Notes under the pieces: generated by a model
Databases searched by the model: none
The model's input: the letters and a program-made list of their open reading frames with translations, nothing else
Told to the model about the DNA's origin: nothing
Position numbers and translations under genes: made by a program
Shown: positions 1 through 11,046 of the stretch, one piece after another
Numbering within the stretch: the first letter of the stretch is position 1
Layout of the letters: each line of letters starts with the position of its first letter
Source of the DNA: Diplolepis rosae
Taxonomy: Eukaryota > Arthropoda > Insecta > Hymenoptera > Diplolepididae
NCBI GenBank assembly: GCA_030998225.1
Contig: JAPYXD010000522.1
Coordinates: 4,030,001 to 4,094,000 of the forward strand
Direction: 5' to 3'
Length of the DNA: 64,000 nucleotides

Positions 1-143
1 CTCGCGGACGCCTTAATGCGAGCACTCGGTTTTATCTGCGTCCCCTTAGCGCGAGTTTAGTGTACTAATGTTTTGCTTATTTGCAAACAAAAGATATGGA
101 CTTGATTAAAAACAAAAAAAAAATAAAATTGATATTTTCTTAC

Positions 144-452
144 CCTGCCAACGAAAAAACGCCTGTAGCACTTGGCAGTGTCATCTTGGTCTATCCTGGG
201 CTGCCAAGCAGGTTGTGCGGGTAAAAGAGCTCTTCCTGTTGAGTTTAAGGCATGTCTGTGATCTGTACCATCGACCCAATATCCTGGTGGCGTGACTACC
301 AAAGGCGGTTTCTGGGATCCAGAACTCGCCTGTTGGATAGCCTGCTCCATAAGTGCTCGACCCAACGGAGCATCTCCAACGGGTGACGGCGAGGGAGTAG
401 GGGTTATGATCTGTGATCCAGGACTGGATGCTGATCTTTCATCTCGAGACGC
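144..452 (-). CDS. RapGAP1: RapGAP1 internal exon (start of the Rap-GAP catalytic region)
   Basis: The protein activates GTP hydrolysis by the small GTPase Rap1, acting in the cytoplasm and at membranes in adhesion and receptor signalling. The exon runs from a pyrimidine-rich acceptor (TTTCTGTTTCAG) to a donor read as AGG/GTAAGA and is exactly 103 codons, phase 0 at both ends. Residues 1-30 are Ser/Pro-rich. Residues 49-65 (PPLVVTPPGYWVDGTDH) and 92-103 (TAKCYRRFFVGR) match the segment of vertebrate Rap1GAP that reads PQFGGYWIEGTNH and then ARIYRKHFLGK, just before the conserved EHFNYY block. That block would open the next exon, left of this window. The GAP active-site helix with its Asn thumb lies further downstream and is not here. 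The comparison is from memory of the family, not a search. The open frame extends past both splice sites, but those extensions are intronic. Confidence 0.85.
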
Positions 453-1019
453 CTGAAACAGAAATTCAAAATCGAATTTAGTATTCACTTATTACTTCCA
501 TTTAATTTCTCTGTTGTTTTCTCAGTAACGATAGAATCCTTCAGTGTTCAAAATTATTGTATTAAGGGGGGAATACCAAGTAAATGGTTCAAAAAATTGG
601 TTTTTTTTTGTTATCATAATTTTATTGTAGAACTATTCAAGAATATTTCTGTAAAATTTTAAGACGAAATTCCTAGATTTGGAGAAGGTATGCATATTTT
701 TGTCTAACGCTGCGCCCGGCCCTTGTCACGCATAGCAAAACTTTAAACGCGTTTTCCCGAAAACCATGTTTTTCCCAAGTTGTAAAAAAACCGCTCGACC
801 GATTGCCCTGAAATTTTTACCAGATATGTAAAACACTTTGGTCTAGACCCTGGTATTCTCCTTTTTTCTAGAAAAAAAATTTTATTAACAATTTTTTGTA
901 AAAAATAACTTGCAAAAAATCGAAATATTTTTTCCACAAAAAACGGTCTCTCAGGAGAATCACCCATGAATAAATTTATTGGGGTGCATGAATATTCCCC
1001 AAATTGTATTATATATTTT
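453..1019. other. Intron sequence, nothing recognised
   Basis: AT-rich sequence with a GC-richer patch around 700-730 and 770-860. A minus-strand frame of 100 codons at 743-1045 is low in complexity (Phe/Lys-rich) and unlike a protein. Confidence 0.4.
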
Positions 1020-1290
1020 CTAAAATTTATTTTACCGAAATTCATGTAACCGAATTACCAATTGTTCTAATTTTTATATTTCCGATTTATCGCATGACCT
1101 AATCTTTATATTGTCAGATAACTGTATCCGAATTTTTATTTCTCCGAATCATTATTTGACTTAATTTTCATATCAACAAATCATTATTTAATCTAATTGT
1201 TATTAATCTTAATTAACATTTGTCATAATTTTTATATTTCCGAATTACTATTTCTCTTAATTTCCACCTTACCAAATTGTCATATTACAC
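1020..1290. repeat. Degenerate AT-rich tandem repeat, unit about 40 bp
   Basis: Versions of TAATTTTTATATTTCCGAAT recur about six times with a TCATTATTTGA/CTTA spacer. Units are diverged, so the period is approximate. Confidence 0.5.
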
Positions 1291-1904
1291 TTTTATATAT
1301 TTGGTAGCTTGTGTTATTAAGTTCTTGGAAGAATATTGGCATAAATCAATTCCATACTTTTTCAATTAATTTTTTCATATATAACCTTGAATAATTTCAT
1401 AAATTATTTTAAGATTATATTTTAAAAATTGCGTATAATTGTCGCACCCGTTACAGTGAAATTACTCGGATGAGAATTTCTGTGGAATAATTCACAACGA
1501 GAATGCAGAACGATAAAAAAGACAATGCAGTTTTACATTGAAAAGTCAGTGACACCTGTCGATAAAATCTACCTCATTGTCACAGTATATCTGTTATTAT
1601 TCCGCACCAGGTTGTCCACTTGCCGGTAGCTTAGTGGATATGAAAAAATACAAATATTTTATCTACATTGATGCAAATCTTAAGGCCGTGGATTAATCGA
1701 ACCACGTGACTAAATTATACATTAGTTCGCTCATGTAAGATAACTTTTTAAATTTACAAAAATTTCTGAAAATTTTGTAAACGTAATGAAAGATAATGTT
1801 TAATAAATTGAAAAACTTATCCATAATTACAGTCGAAGTATAGTTCCGATTATTTTTCCTAAGTTTTGAATTTTTTTCATAACAAATTATAGAAAAACTT
1901 TTTT
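1291..1904. other. Mostly unassigned; right part matches a dispersed repeat
   Basis: 1,678-1,760 (GGCCGTGGATT..., GTGACTAAATTA, GTAAGATAACTTTTT) is found inverted at 41,620-41,710, so it belongs to a dispersed family. The rest is AT-rich with no recognised feature. Confidence 0.4.
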
Positions 1905-2305
1905 TTGGCTGCCGCACACCGAAAGTTAGCCTTGTCGGTGTCGTTTTGCGTGCGGAAACTTAATTTTCCCTCACTAGTGCGGTAAAATTTCAAGTGTGTG
2001 GAAAATAAACTTTTCGCATGCAAAACGATACCGACAAGTCTAACTTTCGGTCTACGGCCGACATAAAATACGTTCCGCACGTAATACGGACGATATTTTT
2101 TGTCGGCCGTGCACCGAAAGTTAGCATGCGGGAAGTTGATTTTCCCGCATTAGTGCCGAAAAATTTGCAGTGTGCGGAAAATTAAAACAAACTTAAAATT
2201 TACCCGCTCTAGTGCGGGAAAATCAACTTTCCGTACTCAAAAACGATATCGACTCGACTAACTCTCGGTGTACGGCGGAAAAAAAAAAATATCGTTCGTA
2301 TCGCG
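1905..2305. repeat. Fold-back element with CGCACTAGTGCG-type palindromes (copy 1)
   Basis: Successive inverted segments share the modules ACCGAAAGTTAGCC, GTCGGTGTCGTTTTGCGTG, GAAAGTTGATTTTCCCGC and ACTAGTGCGGTAAAAT, each followed by its reverse complement. About 1.5 palindromic units are present, joined by a sequence ending in ATATTTTTTGTCGGC. No coding capacity. Same family at 4,480-4,970, 35,245-35,860 and 61,190-61,290. Confidence 0.75.
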
Positions 2306-2640
2306 TGTAAAAATGTTTGCAAAATTTTATATTTAATGAAGTTAACAGACGTTCTTTAACGTCTACTTCTGTTGTATTTTACAAATGCAGACGAAGAAAG
2401 TCAGAGTAAGAAAAAAAAAGATATAGGCGGAGTCGTCATATGAGACGGAGGAGGTACTTTTCGCCTGGGATCATCTGCCAGGTCGAATGCTTTTACAACC
2501 TATATGAAAAGTCAGAAAGGTCGGACAACTGCAAACAGCACCGGCACTAGCGTGTTTTCAAAGTAGAGTGAGACCTTATATTGGCGCCCCGTCCATAATT
2601 GAAGCCATGTAATAATTTTTCTAAATTCTTGCCCTCATTA
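2306..2640. other. Dispersed-repeat fragment and a GC-richer unassigned patch
   Basis: 2,335-2,395 (AACAGACGTTCTTTAACG..., TGTTGTATTTTACAAAT) resembles 41,565-41,620. 2,430-2,620 is GC-richer and ends in TTGGCGCCCCGTCC; no frame, RNA or repeat is recognised there. Confidence 0.35.
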
Positions 2641-3640
2641 GAAAAATGTTTATATATTCTCATCATATGAGAAAGTATTGGTTTCATGTGGAAAATGACT
2701 TTTCAAATTTTCATCAAATCTTGACGTTTTGAGACCCCCGAGTGAGTAAAAATGTTTTTATCCATCAAAAGAGTTTTTCTAGAAATCAAAAATTATATTT
2801 TTCCGCTAAAATATACGAGATGCGGAATAAGTGTTAAAAAATAAAATTATTTATTTCGAAGATATCTACAAATTTGCTAATAAATATTTTTTAGTAGTAG
2901 TTATATCTTTTGATTATTAATGAAAAATGTTATTTAAAATTGTTCGTTTCAAAAAGGTCTACAAATTTTCTCTTGCCCATTTTTTCATAGAAGTCATTTT
3001 CTTTCATTCATCAAAAACGATTTTATGAAAATCAAAAATTCAACTTTCTCGCCAAAATATACGAGATACGGGAAAAATGGTGCGGATAAAATTGTTTATC
3101 TCAAGAAGATATACAAATTTAGTACGGACCATTTTTTGATTCGACACGTGATTTCGGCTAAAATCGTAAAAAAACTTTATCCAAATTTAAAAATTCTATT
3201 TAGCACAAATCTGTGCGTGATACGAAAAAAATGATAACAAGCAAAATTTTTCGTTTCAAAAAGATCTACAAATTTTCTGTTGACTATTTTTTCAAAGGAG
3301 TTATATATTTTCTTTTATTCGTCAAAAATGTTTTTATGAAAAGTAAAAATTCAATTTTCCCGCCAAAATATACGAGATACGGAAAAAATGTTAGGAAACA
3401 AAATTGTTTTTTTTAAAAGATCTAAAAATTGTCTGTTAACTATTTTTTCATAGGAATTATATCTTTCGTTTATTAATGAAAAATTATATTGAAACTAAAA
3501 ACTTTTGGTTTCTAAAAGAAACTATACGAGATACGAAAAAAATGTTAACAAGCAAAATTGTTCACTTCAAAAAGATCTACAAATTTTATCTGAGACAGTT
3601 TCTGATAAAATTTATATTTTATATTTCAATTTATTTATTT
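2641..3640. repeat. ATACGAGATACG dispersed repeat, internally tandem
   Basis: Five or so diverged units of about 150-230 bp repeat the order AATATACGAGATACGG, AAAATGTTA.., AAATTGTT, TTTCAAAAAGATCTACAAATTTTC, then ATTTTTTCATAGGAG and TTATATTTTC. The left edge (TCATCAAATC..TTGACGTTTTGAGACCCC) is the same junction seen inverted at 57,400-57,430 and 58,840-58,870, placing all of these in one family. The short frames here are repeat translations. Confidence 0.65.
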
Positions 3641-3950
3641 ATTTCTGTGGGTATCATTAATTTTGGCGCCCCCCTGATATACGTACCTGGGCCTATTCTT
3701 TCCTCCCAGCCGTTTACTATAAGCTATTATAAGGGTTCTTACCGGACATATGGCTTTTTAGCAGGTGGCACTGTCCAACCGGATTTAAGGCACGGAAATT
3801 AAAACATCAGGCCCCATGGGAACATGTGTTTTACTGTCTCTTTGTCTTTTCTTTCCTTTCTTTTTTCATGGACTAACCTGTTTCTTCAGCAGAAATTGTG
3901 TTTTGATTAAAACCAAAAAAAGAATTTAAAACTAATGTTTTTTTCAGGAA
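3641..3950. other. Unassigned GC-richer stretch
   Basis: Contains TTTTGGCGCCCCCC, a second GGCGCC site 1.08 kb from the one near 2,583, and a frame of unknown kind ending near 3,802. No family was recognised. Confidence 0.3.
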
Positions 3951-3959
3951 ATTTGCGTT

Positions 3960-4040
3960 AGAGCATTCATAATTTACTTTTAGTAAGTTTAGAAAGTTTA
4001 GTAAGTAGTAGTAGTAAGTTTTGGTAAATTTAGTAAGAGT
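3960..4040. repeat. Simple AGTA-rich repeat
   Basis: Irregular TAGTAAGTT / AGTAGT repeats over about 80 bases. Confidence 0.6.
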
Positions 4041-4053
4041 TTACTTCTTATCA

Positions 4054-4125
4054 CTCTCTAAGCCTGAATCAGTCAAAATCTACTGATTCAATCAGTGAAA
4101 ATTTGACTGATTCAGATTTAGAGAG
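4054..4125. mobile_element. TCAGT MITE, 72-bp internally deleted copy
   Basis: Both ends of the family are present (CTCTCTAAGCCTGAATCAG ... CTGATTCAGATTTAGAGAG) but almost no interior. It is flanked on both sides by CA, which supports a 2-bp target-site duplication. No coding capacity. Confidence 0.8.
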
Positions 4126-4479
4126 CACGAGATATTTATTATCAAATTATCGACCTTATGGAAGAATGTAAGTTAAAAATCTAGGGAATGATTAAGTTTC
4201 TAATTCGAACAATGTTTTTTCAATGATATTCGTTCAAATTAGAGGATTTTGTCATTTTTTTAGGTTTTTGACATTGAAGAAACAAATTATATTTTTCCTC
4301 TACAGGAATAAATGACTGATGGTTATAATTAGTTAATTTAAATTTAAAAGGGCATAAATAAAAACATATTAAAAACTCGGAAGTTTTAAAAACTAAATAG
4401 TTAATAGGTCGTGTCAGAATTTTAAATAAAGTAATTTCTAAACAGATAATTTTAAACAAAACTTAGTATGCTAAATGAC
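4126..4479. other. No feature seen
   Basis: AT-rich sequence. A minus-strand 79-codon frame at 4,220-4,459 is unrecognisable. Confidence 0.4.
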
Positions 4480-4970
4480 TTTTTTGTCCACCGTATACCG
4501 AAAGTTAGCCTTTTTGGTGTCGTTTTGCGTGCGGAAAGTTGAATTTCCTGCATTAGTGCGGTAAAACTTTACGTGTGCGGAAAATGAAAACAAACTTAAA
4601 ATATACCACACTAGTGCTAGAAAATCAACTTTTCGCACGCAAAACGATACCAAAAAGGCTAAATTTTGGTGTCGAATTGCGTGCGGAAAGTTAATTTTCC
4701 CTCACTAGTGCAGTAAAATTGAAAGTGTGCGGAAAATCAACTTTCCACACGCAAAATGATACCAACAAGACTAATTTCAAGTGTACGGCGGACAAAAAAT
4801 ACGTTCCGCAAGTAATACGAACGATATTTTTTGTCCGAGGTACACCGAAAGTTAGCTTTATCGGTGTCGTTTTACGTGCGGAAAGTTGATTTTCCCGCAC
4901 TAGTGCGGTAAAACTATAGGTGTGCGGAAAATCAACTTTCCGCGCGCAAAACGACACCGAATCGGCTAAC
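4480..4970. repeat. CGCACTAGTGCG fold-back element (copy 2)
   Basis: Same modules as 1,905-2,305, arranged as two palindromic units joined by TTCCGCAAGTAATACGAACG and ATATTTTTTGTCC. Each half-unit is mirrored around an ACTAGTGC centre, so transcripts could form long hairpins. Confidence 0.75.
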
Positions 4971-5262
4971 TATAAAATAAATAATATACTACAATTTCAG
5001 TGCGTTATTTGAAAGAAAATAAATTTTAAGCGCGGAAATGCCCATTCTATAATAAGCGATTATTATTTTAACAGATAATTTTTGAAATGGAACATTTCTT
5101 GAATAAATTTTTAAACTGGTAGATAGAAGATTAAAAAACATGACTCTGAAAACTCTGAAAACAATCCAATTAAAATTTGAGCTTCTTCAAAACACTTGAT
5201 TTGGAAATTTCAAATTAAGATTTGAACACGAACACTACTAACTTCTAATAAAAAATGTCATA

Positions 5263-5459
5263 CACTGAGAAAACAGTTTTGTCAAATCAACAAAAATATT
5301 TTGTTAGTATTTAGCTAACAAAATTCTTTTGTTGTGCCAACAAAACATTTTGCTATACCAATCAAATTTTGTTACCCAAACAAAATGTTTTGTTGTGGCA
5401 ACAAAATATTTTGTCAGGACAACAAAAAAAGTTTTGTTGGATGAATTTTTTTCTCAGTG
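5263..5459. mobile_element. CACTGAGAAAA MITE rich in CAACAAAA (copy 1)
   Basis: 197 bp with termini CACTGAGAAAACAG and TTTTTTTCTCAGTG, flanked by TA on both sides. The interior is almost entirely CAACAAAA-type and TTTTGTTG-type motifs. A second copy of exactly the same length lies inverted at 23,581-23,777. The 2-bp TA duplication and the CACTG ends fit Tc1-like, Mirage or animal CACTA groups; I cannot decide which. Confidence 0.85.
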
Positions 5460-6557
5460 TAGCTCATATTTTGTGTTGTCACGCGACATAAAAATCTCGT
5501 GTACTTGATAAGAGCCGAGCTTTCATAAAAGTGAAATGTTTCTCACTTGACACTCGTTATCATGACCAACCCACTTCGAAACGCGAGATTCACACCACCA
5601 AAATTAATGGCATTTATGGCTCGTTACCTATCGTGTAAAATCACGTTAACTCTAAAGATAGATTACCTACCCTACGATTGAGCATCAGCGCATATTCACT
5701 TTTTACTTCTGTTTCTCAACAACCATACCAACTATACTTACTATTCGAAAGTTGGATAGTCGTATAGCAACGCTTCCCCAAATGTGAGTTAAGTTTATAT
5801 TTAGCGTCAAAGTGAGAAACGACATTCGTCGATTCGTCGAGTTCCATTTTTTTCGCTCACCAGTGGAATTTAAAGGCACTTAAATTACTAGACAAGGGCG
5901 TGGTGAACTTTTTCGACGTTTACTTGATATCGGTTAATTCAATCCAAAAATTAATTATCGATTCTGAAACCTATTCCCCTGACGATCGATCTAGAGACAA
6001 GATACTTTGAAACGTGATCCAGGCGCTCTTGTGTGCCAATTAATTTGGTAATTTCAAGTCGAGAGTGTTATTTTCTTCTCACTCAATGAAATATCAATCA
6101 AAAGGACGCTAAAATTAAATTAAATTGTATTTTCATCAAGCCAGAATTAGTCAATCGTAAATAGCGATGGGAAGTGACAAGAGCATGAACATCACTGACC
6201 ATCACGTGTCGGACACCATGGTAAACTTTGGTCACGCACGACAAACTCATATTTTGACAAAAAATATTTTTATTTTTTCAAAATATGTAAATTACCAGAA
6301 TTAGCAGTGTTGTTCAGTGACGAACAATAAATCAGTAGTTATTTCTGGGAAACCCAATACCTAAATTTAAAAAAAATCACTTTTTATTTTTTAATTGCAA
6401 AATTGTTAATTAAAGATTGCTAAAATATTTTCAAAATTACATTATTTGAAAATTTGAGTGTAAAAACGAGGTGAAATGACCCATACACTTATGTTAGTAA
6501 TCCTGTAATAACGTTTTTCCGCAATCACACCGAAAAACATTTCTTTAGAAGGATCAA
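5460..6557. other. Low-repeat sequence, nothing assigned
   Basis: Higher in complexity and GC than its flanks between 5,460 and 6,240, with no open frame of note and no match to the window's repeats. It could be conserved intronic or regulatory sequence. 6,250-6,557 is AT-rich with nothing recognised. Confidence 0.3.
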
Positions 6558-7693
6558 CCCTGCTGGCAGTAAAAAGATTGAAAAATATAGGAACTGGGGG
6601 ATTGGAAAAGATAGAACATTTCTATCTCTCCTAACCCATCACTTTGCATCTCCAAAACTCTATCTTTTTCTATCTCCGCACTTATCCAGTGTGACCTGAT
6701 ATATCTATCTTTTTCTATCCCTATGTCCGGTAACAATTATCTCTTTTCCTATCCCTTAGTCTATCCGCCGACTAAAGTAGTATCTATCTTTTTCTCTATC
6801 TTTCGTGATTGGCTACTTGTATCTTTTTCTATCCCTCATTTATCCCCCCATAGGTAGAAAAATATTGAGGTTAATAGATGTAGAATAGAATGAGATAGAA
6901 AAGCGGAGATTGAAAAGGATAGACGTGAATTTAGATTTACGAAGAGATAGAAAAAGATTAAGGTGGATTGATGAAGCATTGGATGAGACAGATATCAGGT
7001 GATTGGAAAAGATAGCCATAGACCTAGATTGGTAAGAAGATAGAAAAAGATTCACGTGAATAGATAAAGGATAGAATGAGATAGAAAAAGGGGAGATTGA
7101 AGAAGGTAGACGTGAATTCATATTATCAAAGAGATAGAAAAAGATTAACAATGATAGATGTAGAATAGAATGAGATAGAAATGGGGAGATTGAAGAAAAT
7201 AGACGTGAATTCATATTATCAAAGAGATAGAAAAAGATTGACGATGATAGATGTATAATAGAATGAGATAGAAATGGAGAGATTGAAGAAGATAGACGTG
7301 AATTCAGATTATCAATGAGATAGAAAAAGATTGACGATGATAGATGAAGGATAGAATGAGATAGAAAAGAGGAGATTGAAGAAGATAGACGTGAATTTAG
7401 ATTGACGAAGAGATAGAAAAAGATTAAGGTGAATAGATAAAGGATAGAATGAGATAAAAAAAGGGAGATTGAAGAAGATAAACGTGAATTCATATTATCA
7501 AAGAGAAAGAAAAAAATTAAGGATGATAGATAAAGGATTGGAATGGATAGAAAAGTATAGTTATCAGAAAATATAGACGTGAATGTAGAATCGAAAAAAA
7601 TAGAATTGGATAAATTATTTCAATCTTTTTCTATAATAAAGATTCAAAGTGATTCAAAAGGATAAGATTTCTATCTTTTTACTTTCAGCAGGG
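6558..7693. mobile_element. 1.1-kb TIR element with a GATAGAAAAAGA interior and 93-bp tandem units
   Basis: Ends are inverted (CCCTGCTGGCAGTAAAAAG and its near reverse complement ending TTTCAGCAGGG), each flanked by AA. The left fifth is TCTATCTTTTTC-rich; the rest carries the opposite orientation. From about 7,100 to 7,480 units containing AGATAGACGTGAATT recur every 93 bases (7,109, 7,202, 7,295, 7,388). Because 93 is a multiple of three the minus strand stays open for 217 codons (6,840-7,493), translating as a Ser/Phe/Leu repeat; I regard this as a by-product of the period, not a protein. Confidence 0.75.
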
Positions 7694-8031
7694 AACTATT
7701 TCGCTCTAGTTACCATTAATCTACTTTGAATAACAAGGATTCCCGTGTAAAATTACAATAAGCATAGATTCAATCACTCTAATGCAATGTTGTCTGAAAT
7801 ATGTAAATAGTTAGAATGACACAAATTCCTGTTTGAGATAATCATGAACGTGAATTCAATTTCGACAATGCAAAGTTGTCAGAGACAAATGATTGTATTA
7901 CTAATGAAAACGATTTTTATATTAGTAATAATTAAAAATTTTGAAAATTTTTTGATAAGATAAGTTCACACACACTTTTTCTTAAATTAAAAGGTAGTTC
8001 AGTAAAAATTTCGAAAACGGATCTTTTCATA
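7694..8031. other. No feature seen
   Basis: AT-rich sequence without recognised repeats or frames. Confidence 0.4.
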
Positions 8032-8301
8032 CTCTCTAAATCTGAATCAGTAAAAATCTACTGATTATCAGTGAATTTTGACTGATTAAAATAGCTAAAA
8101 AGAGGCTACTGAGAATCAGTCAAATTTCACTGATTACTTCAGTGATAATTAACTGATTTAACAGTGAAAAATATTTTTCACTCGTGAATTAGTGAAAATT
8201 AACTGATTTAACAGTGAAAATATCCTTTTCACTGATGAATTAGTGAAAAGGGAAATCACTGATTCAATCAGTGAAAATTTGACTGATTCAGATTTGAAGA
8301 G
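8032..8301. mobile_element. TCAGT MITE, full-length type
   Basis: 270 bp, TA on both sides, ends CTCTCTAAATCTGAATCAG and CTGATTCAGATTTGAAGAG. The interior is a run of TCAGTGAAA and TTTCACTGA motifs in both orientations around the shared core AGCTAAAAAGAGG. Noncoding. Confidence 0.85.
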
Positions 8302-9307
8302 TAAATAAGTGGAAAAGTATTAAACGTAATGAGATGGTTCTAAAGATACTTTATAACGATCGATTCATTTATAAATTTTAATTGAGTATTATTAGACGGG
8401 CAGTTTGCGTTAGCGACTGCGATGCGTTCGACTTAAGTAAATAAGTTCGAATTTTCTTGCTGTTAAAAATATTATTAGTAGTTTAAACTTTGAAACTTTA
8501 ATGTACGAAATGTGCATGTGTAAATTTAATCATCCTACAAAAATATGAGTATTTCAATAAAAAAACATTCAACTTGAAAGTCGAATAATGAAATTATTAT
8601 TCTTTTAATATATTGTATTTCTATTTAATATAATAGTAATCAGAGAAAATTAACTACGTTAATAATTTCTTGTCATTCAAACTATATTCCATTGACAAAA
8701 TAGCTAATACTCCTAGCGAGTGGGCAACGAATTATTCTATTAATATATATATTTAAACTGTTCGTATTACTTTTCAAACTTATGTCTATTAATATAGCTT
8801 AGCCTAAATGGTGCAATGCATGCTGATGCATTTTAAGATAAATAAAAGACTCACAGAGTGATGGTCGTGCATTTTACACAATAGCAAATATTCACAGTCA
8901 CGTTTACGAATATTGTGTGTCATGCTCAAAATTTAAAATGAGAAAGAACTTTGTAAGAAAATTCAAGAAGAGTTATATTGATATTTTGATTAGCAGCAAA
9001 TGGAAAGAGTAAAAATTTAAACATCTTTAACTTTAAAATATTGAAAAAATCAGTCGATTTGAATCCTTTTGACTCTTCTAATTTATAATTGTTCATTTAG
9101 AGAATATTGTTATTTTGGAACCCACGAGAGGATTTATACTATTAAAAACTTCTACCGTAATTTCCTGAAACACGTGACTCGAGTTTTATTCAGTTACAGT
9201 TTCCTAAAATTGTCGAATATCCTGATACTTTTATCTGAAAATTCTTAAACTTGTAACAGGAATAATTTAACGTTTTGGGTAACTGAAGTTTTATGCAGTT
9301 ACATATA
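8302..9307. other. AT-rich sequence, no feature seen
   Basis: No repeat family of the window, RNA gene or credible frame was found. A piece around 8,985-9,050 (GATTAGCAGCAAATGGAAAGAG) recurs at 9,784-9,850 and 11,777-11,810 beside other TCAGT MITE copies. Confidence 0.35.
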
Positions 9308-9500
9308 CTCTCTAAATATGAATCAGTCAAAATCTACTAATTATCAATTAAATTAGACTGATTAAAATAGCTAAAAAGAGGTTACTGAGAATCAGTCAAA
9401 TTTCACTGATTACTTCAGTGAAAATTAACTGATTTAACAGTGAGAAAAATTTGTCACTGATGAATCAGTGAAAATTAACTGAAAAAAAGTGGTTTAGAGA
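9308..9500. mobile_element. TCAGT MITE, 3' end degraded
   Basis: Left end and interior are typical; the right end is reduced to GGTTTAGAGA. It lies 61 bp from an oppositely oriented copy. Confidence 0.75.
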
Positions 9501-9561
9501 AAAACACGTTTAAAGTTTAAAGCACTCTAAAATTTGTACATTTAGAAAAAAATTTCAGTTA

Positions 9562-9782
9562 CTCTCTAAATCTGAATCAGTCAAATTTTCACTGATTGAA
9601 TCAGCCATTTTTCCTTTCACTGATTCATCAGTTAAAAGGATATTGCTCACTGTTAAATCAGTTAATTATCACCGAAATAATCAATGAAATTTGACTTATT
9701 CTCAGTAACCTCTTTTTAGCTATTTTAATCAGTCAAATTTCATTGATAATTAGTAGATTTCCACTTATTCAGATTTAGAGAG
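9562..9782. mobile_element. TCAGT MITE, inverted relative to its neighbour
   Basis: 221 bp, preceded by TA; the right flank is TT, so one duplication base is mutated. The order of interior modules is reversed compared with 9,308-9,500, which makes the pair a large potential hairpin. Confidence 0.8.
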
Positions 9783-10337
9783 TTGATTAGCATCAAATAG
9801 AAAAAGTAAAAATTCAAACGTCTTTAACTTTACGAGATTCAAGAAATCAGGAGATTTAAGTCTTTTTGATTCTTCTAATTAAAAATGACTTATTTATAGA
9901 ATTTGTAAGATAACACGCTCAAGCCTTAAAAATAAAAAATTTATCAAATTATCAGATACTCTATGAGCAAAAGTAAAAAAAGAATTTCCAATTAAGAGAT
10001 AGATACGACTTTCATTTTGATTCTATAAAGACTAAATGGAGTAACTTGAAATTGGGAAAGTAGGTATACTTATCGTCTAATCATCTAATGGGCGTATCAA
10101 GGACTCGATTGAGAGAATGAGATAGAAAATCGTAACTTAAGACAATGAACATTTAATGCCATTTGTTTTTCAGGAAATCTTCAATTAACTGATTTCCTAT
10201 TCATCTTGATATCTACAAAATTAAACTCTAGATTTTAGAATTTAAACTAAAGAAAATAGAAATCGAGAAAAAGTAATCGGAAGCGTTTTTGCTCACAAAG
10301 ATAAGAAAAAGTCATGGCCACTAAAATACCAGAAGTA
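9783..10337. other. No feature seen
   Basis: AT-rich sequence. 9,784-9,850 is the recurring GCATCAAATAGAAAAAG segment that also sits near other MITE copies. Confidence 0.35.
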
Positions 10338-11046
10338 CTCTCTAAATCTGAATCAGTAAAAATCTACTGATTATCAGTGAATTTTGACTGATTCAAATAG
10401 CTAAAAAGAGGTTACTGTGAATCAGTCAAATTTCACTGATTACTTCAGTGAAATATGCCTGATGTATCACTGAAACGATTTTACACAGTTTCAATCAGTG
10501 AAAAAAAACTGATTTAACAGTGAAAATTAACTAATTAACACTCTCTAAACCTGGATCAGTAAACGGTCACTGATTCGCAGTGACTATTCACTGATGGCAG
10601 CAGTTATAAGCCTTTTACTGAGAATGAGTGAAATTCGATTAATGAATCAGTGAAATAGATTGAATTTACTTATTAAATCAGTGAAATCTTCAGGTGGGAA
10701 TAATAAAACCAGCAATATATTTTAACGATCGATAAACTTGTTTATTTTAGGTTAAACAACCTAAAAAGAAATTACGTAATTATTATTATATATTGTAATT
10801 ATTATTGTGTATAATTATATTATGTAACGTGTAGATGAAACTTTTGAATTGGCGAATTCAAAAGTTATGTTCACGTGGCGCGTTCAATGATTCCTCAGTG
10901 AAATCTAATCAGGGCACTGATTCATCAGTTGATATATTTCCACTGATATAATCAGTGACTATTTCACTGATTCAGGTTTAGAGAGCAGTGGAAAGGCAAA
11001 TCACTGATTCCATCAGTGAAAATCTGACTGATTCAGATTTTGAGAG
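10338..11046. mobile_element. TCAGT MITE split by a nested insertion
   Basis: The outer element has TA on both sides and typical ends (CTCTCTAAATCTG ... CAGATTTTGAGAG), but its interior stops at 10,540 and resumes at 10,986 where the usual CAGTGAAAAGGCAAATCACTG module would be. Removing the nested element and one CA restores a normal-length copy of about 262 bp. Confidence 0.85.
10541..10985. mobile_element. Long-subfamily TCAGT MITE nested in another copy
   Basis: 445 bp with ends CTCTCTAAACCTGGATCAG and CTGATTCAGGTTTAGAGAG, flanked by CA on each side. The subfamily has its own interior (GATTCGCAGTGACTATTCAC, GATGGCAGCAG, AAATTACGTAATTATTATT, TATGTTCACGTGGCG). Related copies are at 61,415-61,850 and, truncated, 63,101-63,402. 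Confidence 0.85.

Noticed and set aside
743..1045. 100-codon minus frame next to the RapGAP1 exon as a further exon
   Set aside because: Phe/Lys-rich, without similarity to RapGAP1 or convincing splice sites.
1630..1720. tRNA-like TAGCTTAGTGGAT followed by GGATTAATCGAACC
   Set aside because: The second motif is box B only in the opposite orientation and the arms do not fold.
2641..3640. LTR retrotransposon internal region
   Set aside because: No LTR pair, polypurine tract or gag/pol frame; the block belongs to a noncoding dispersed repeat found elsewhere in the window.
6840..7493. A 217-codon minus-strand open frame
   Set aside because: It is a product of 93-bp tandem units, low in complexity (Ser/Phe/Leu), and lies within a TIR element. 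No domain and no start or splice context.
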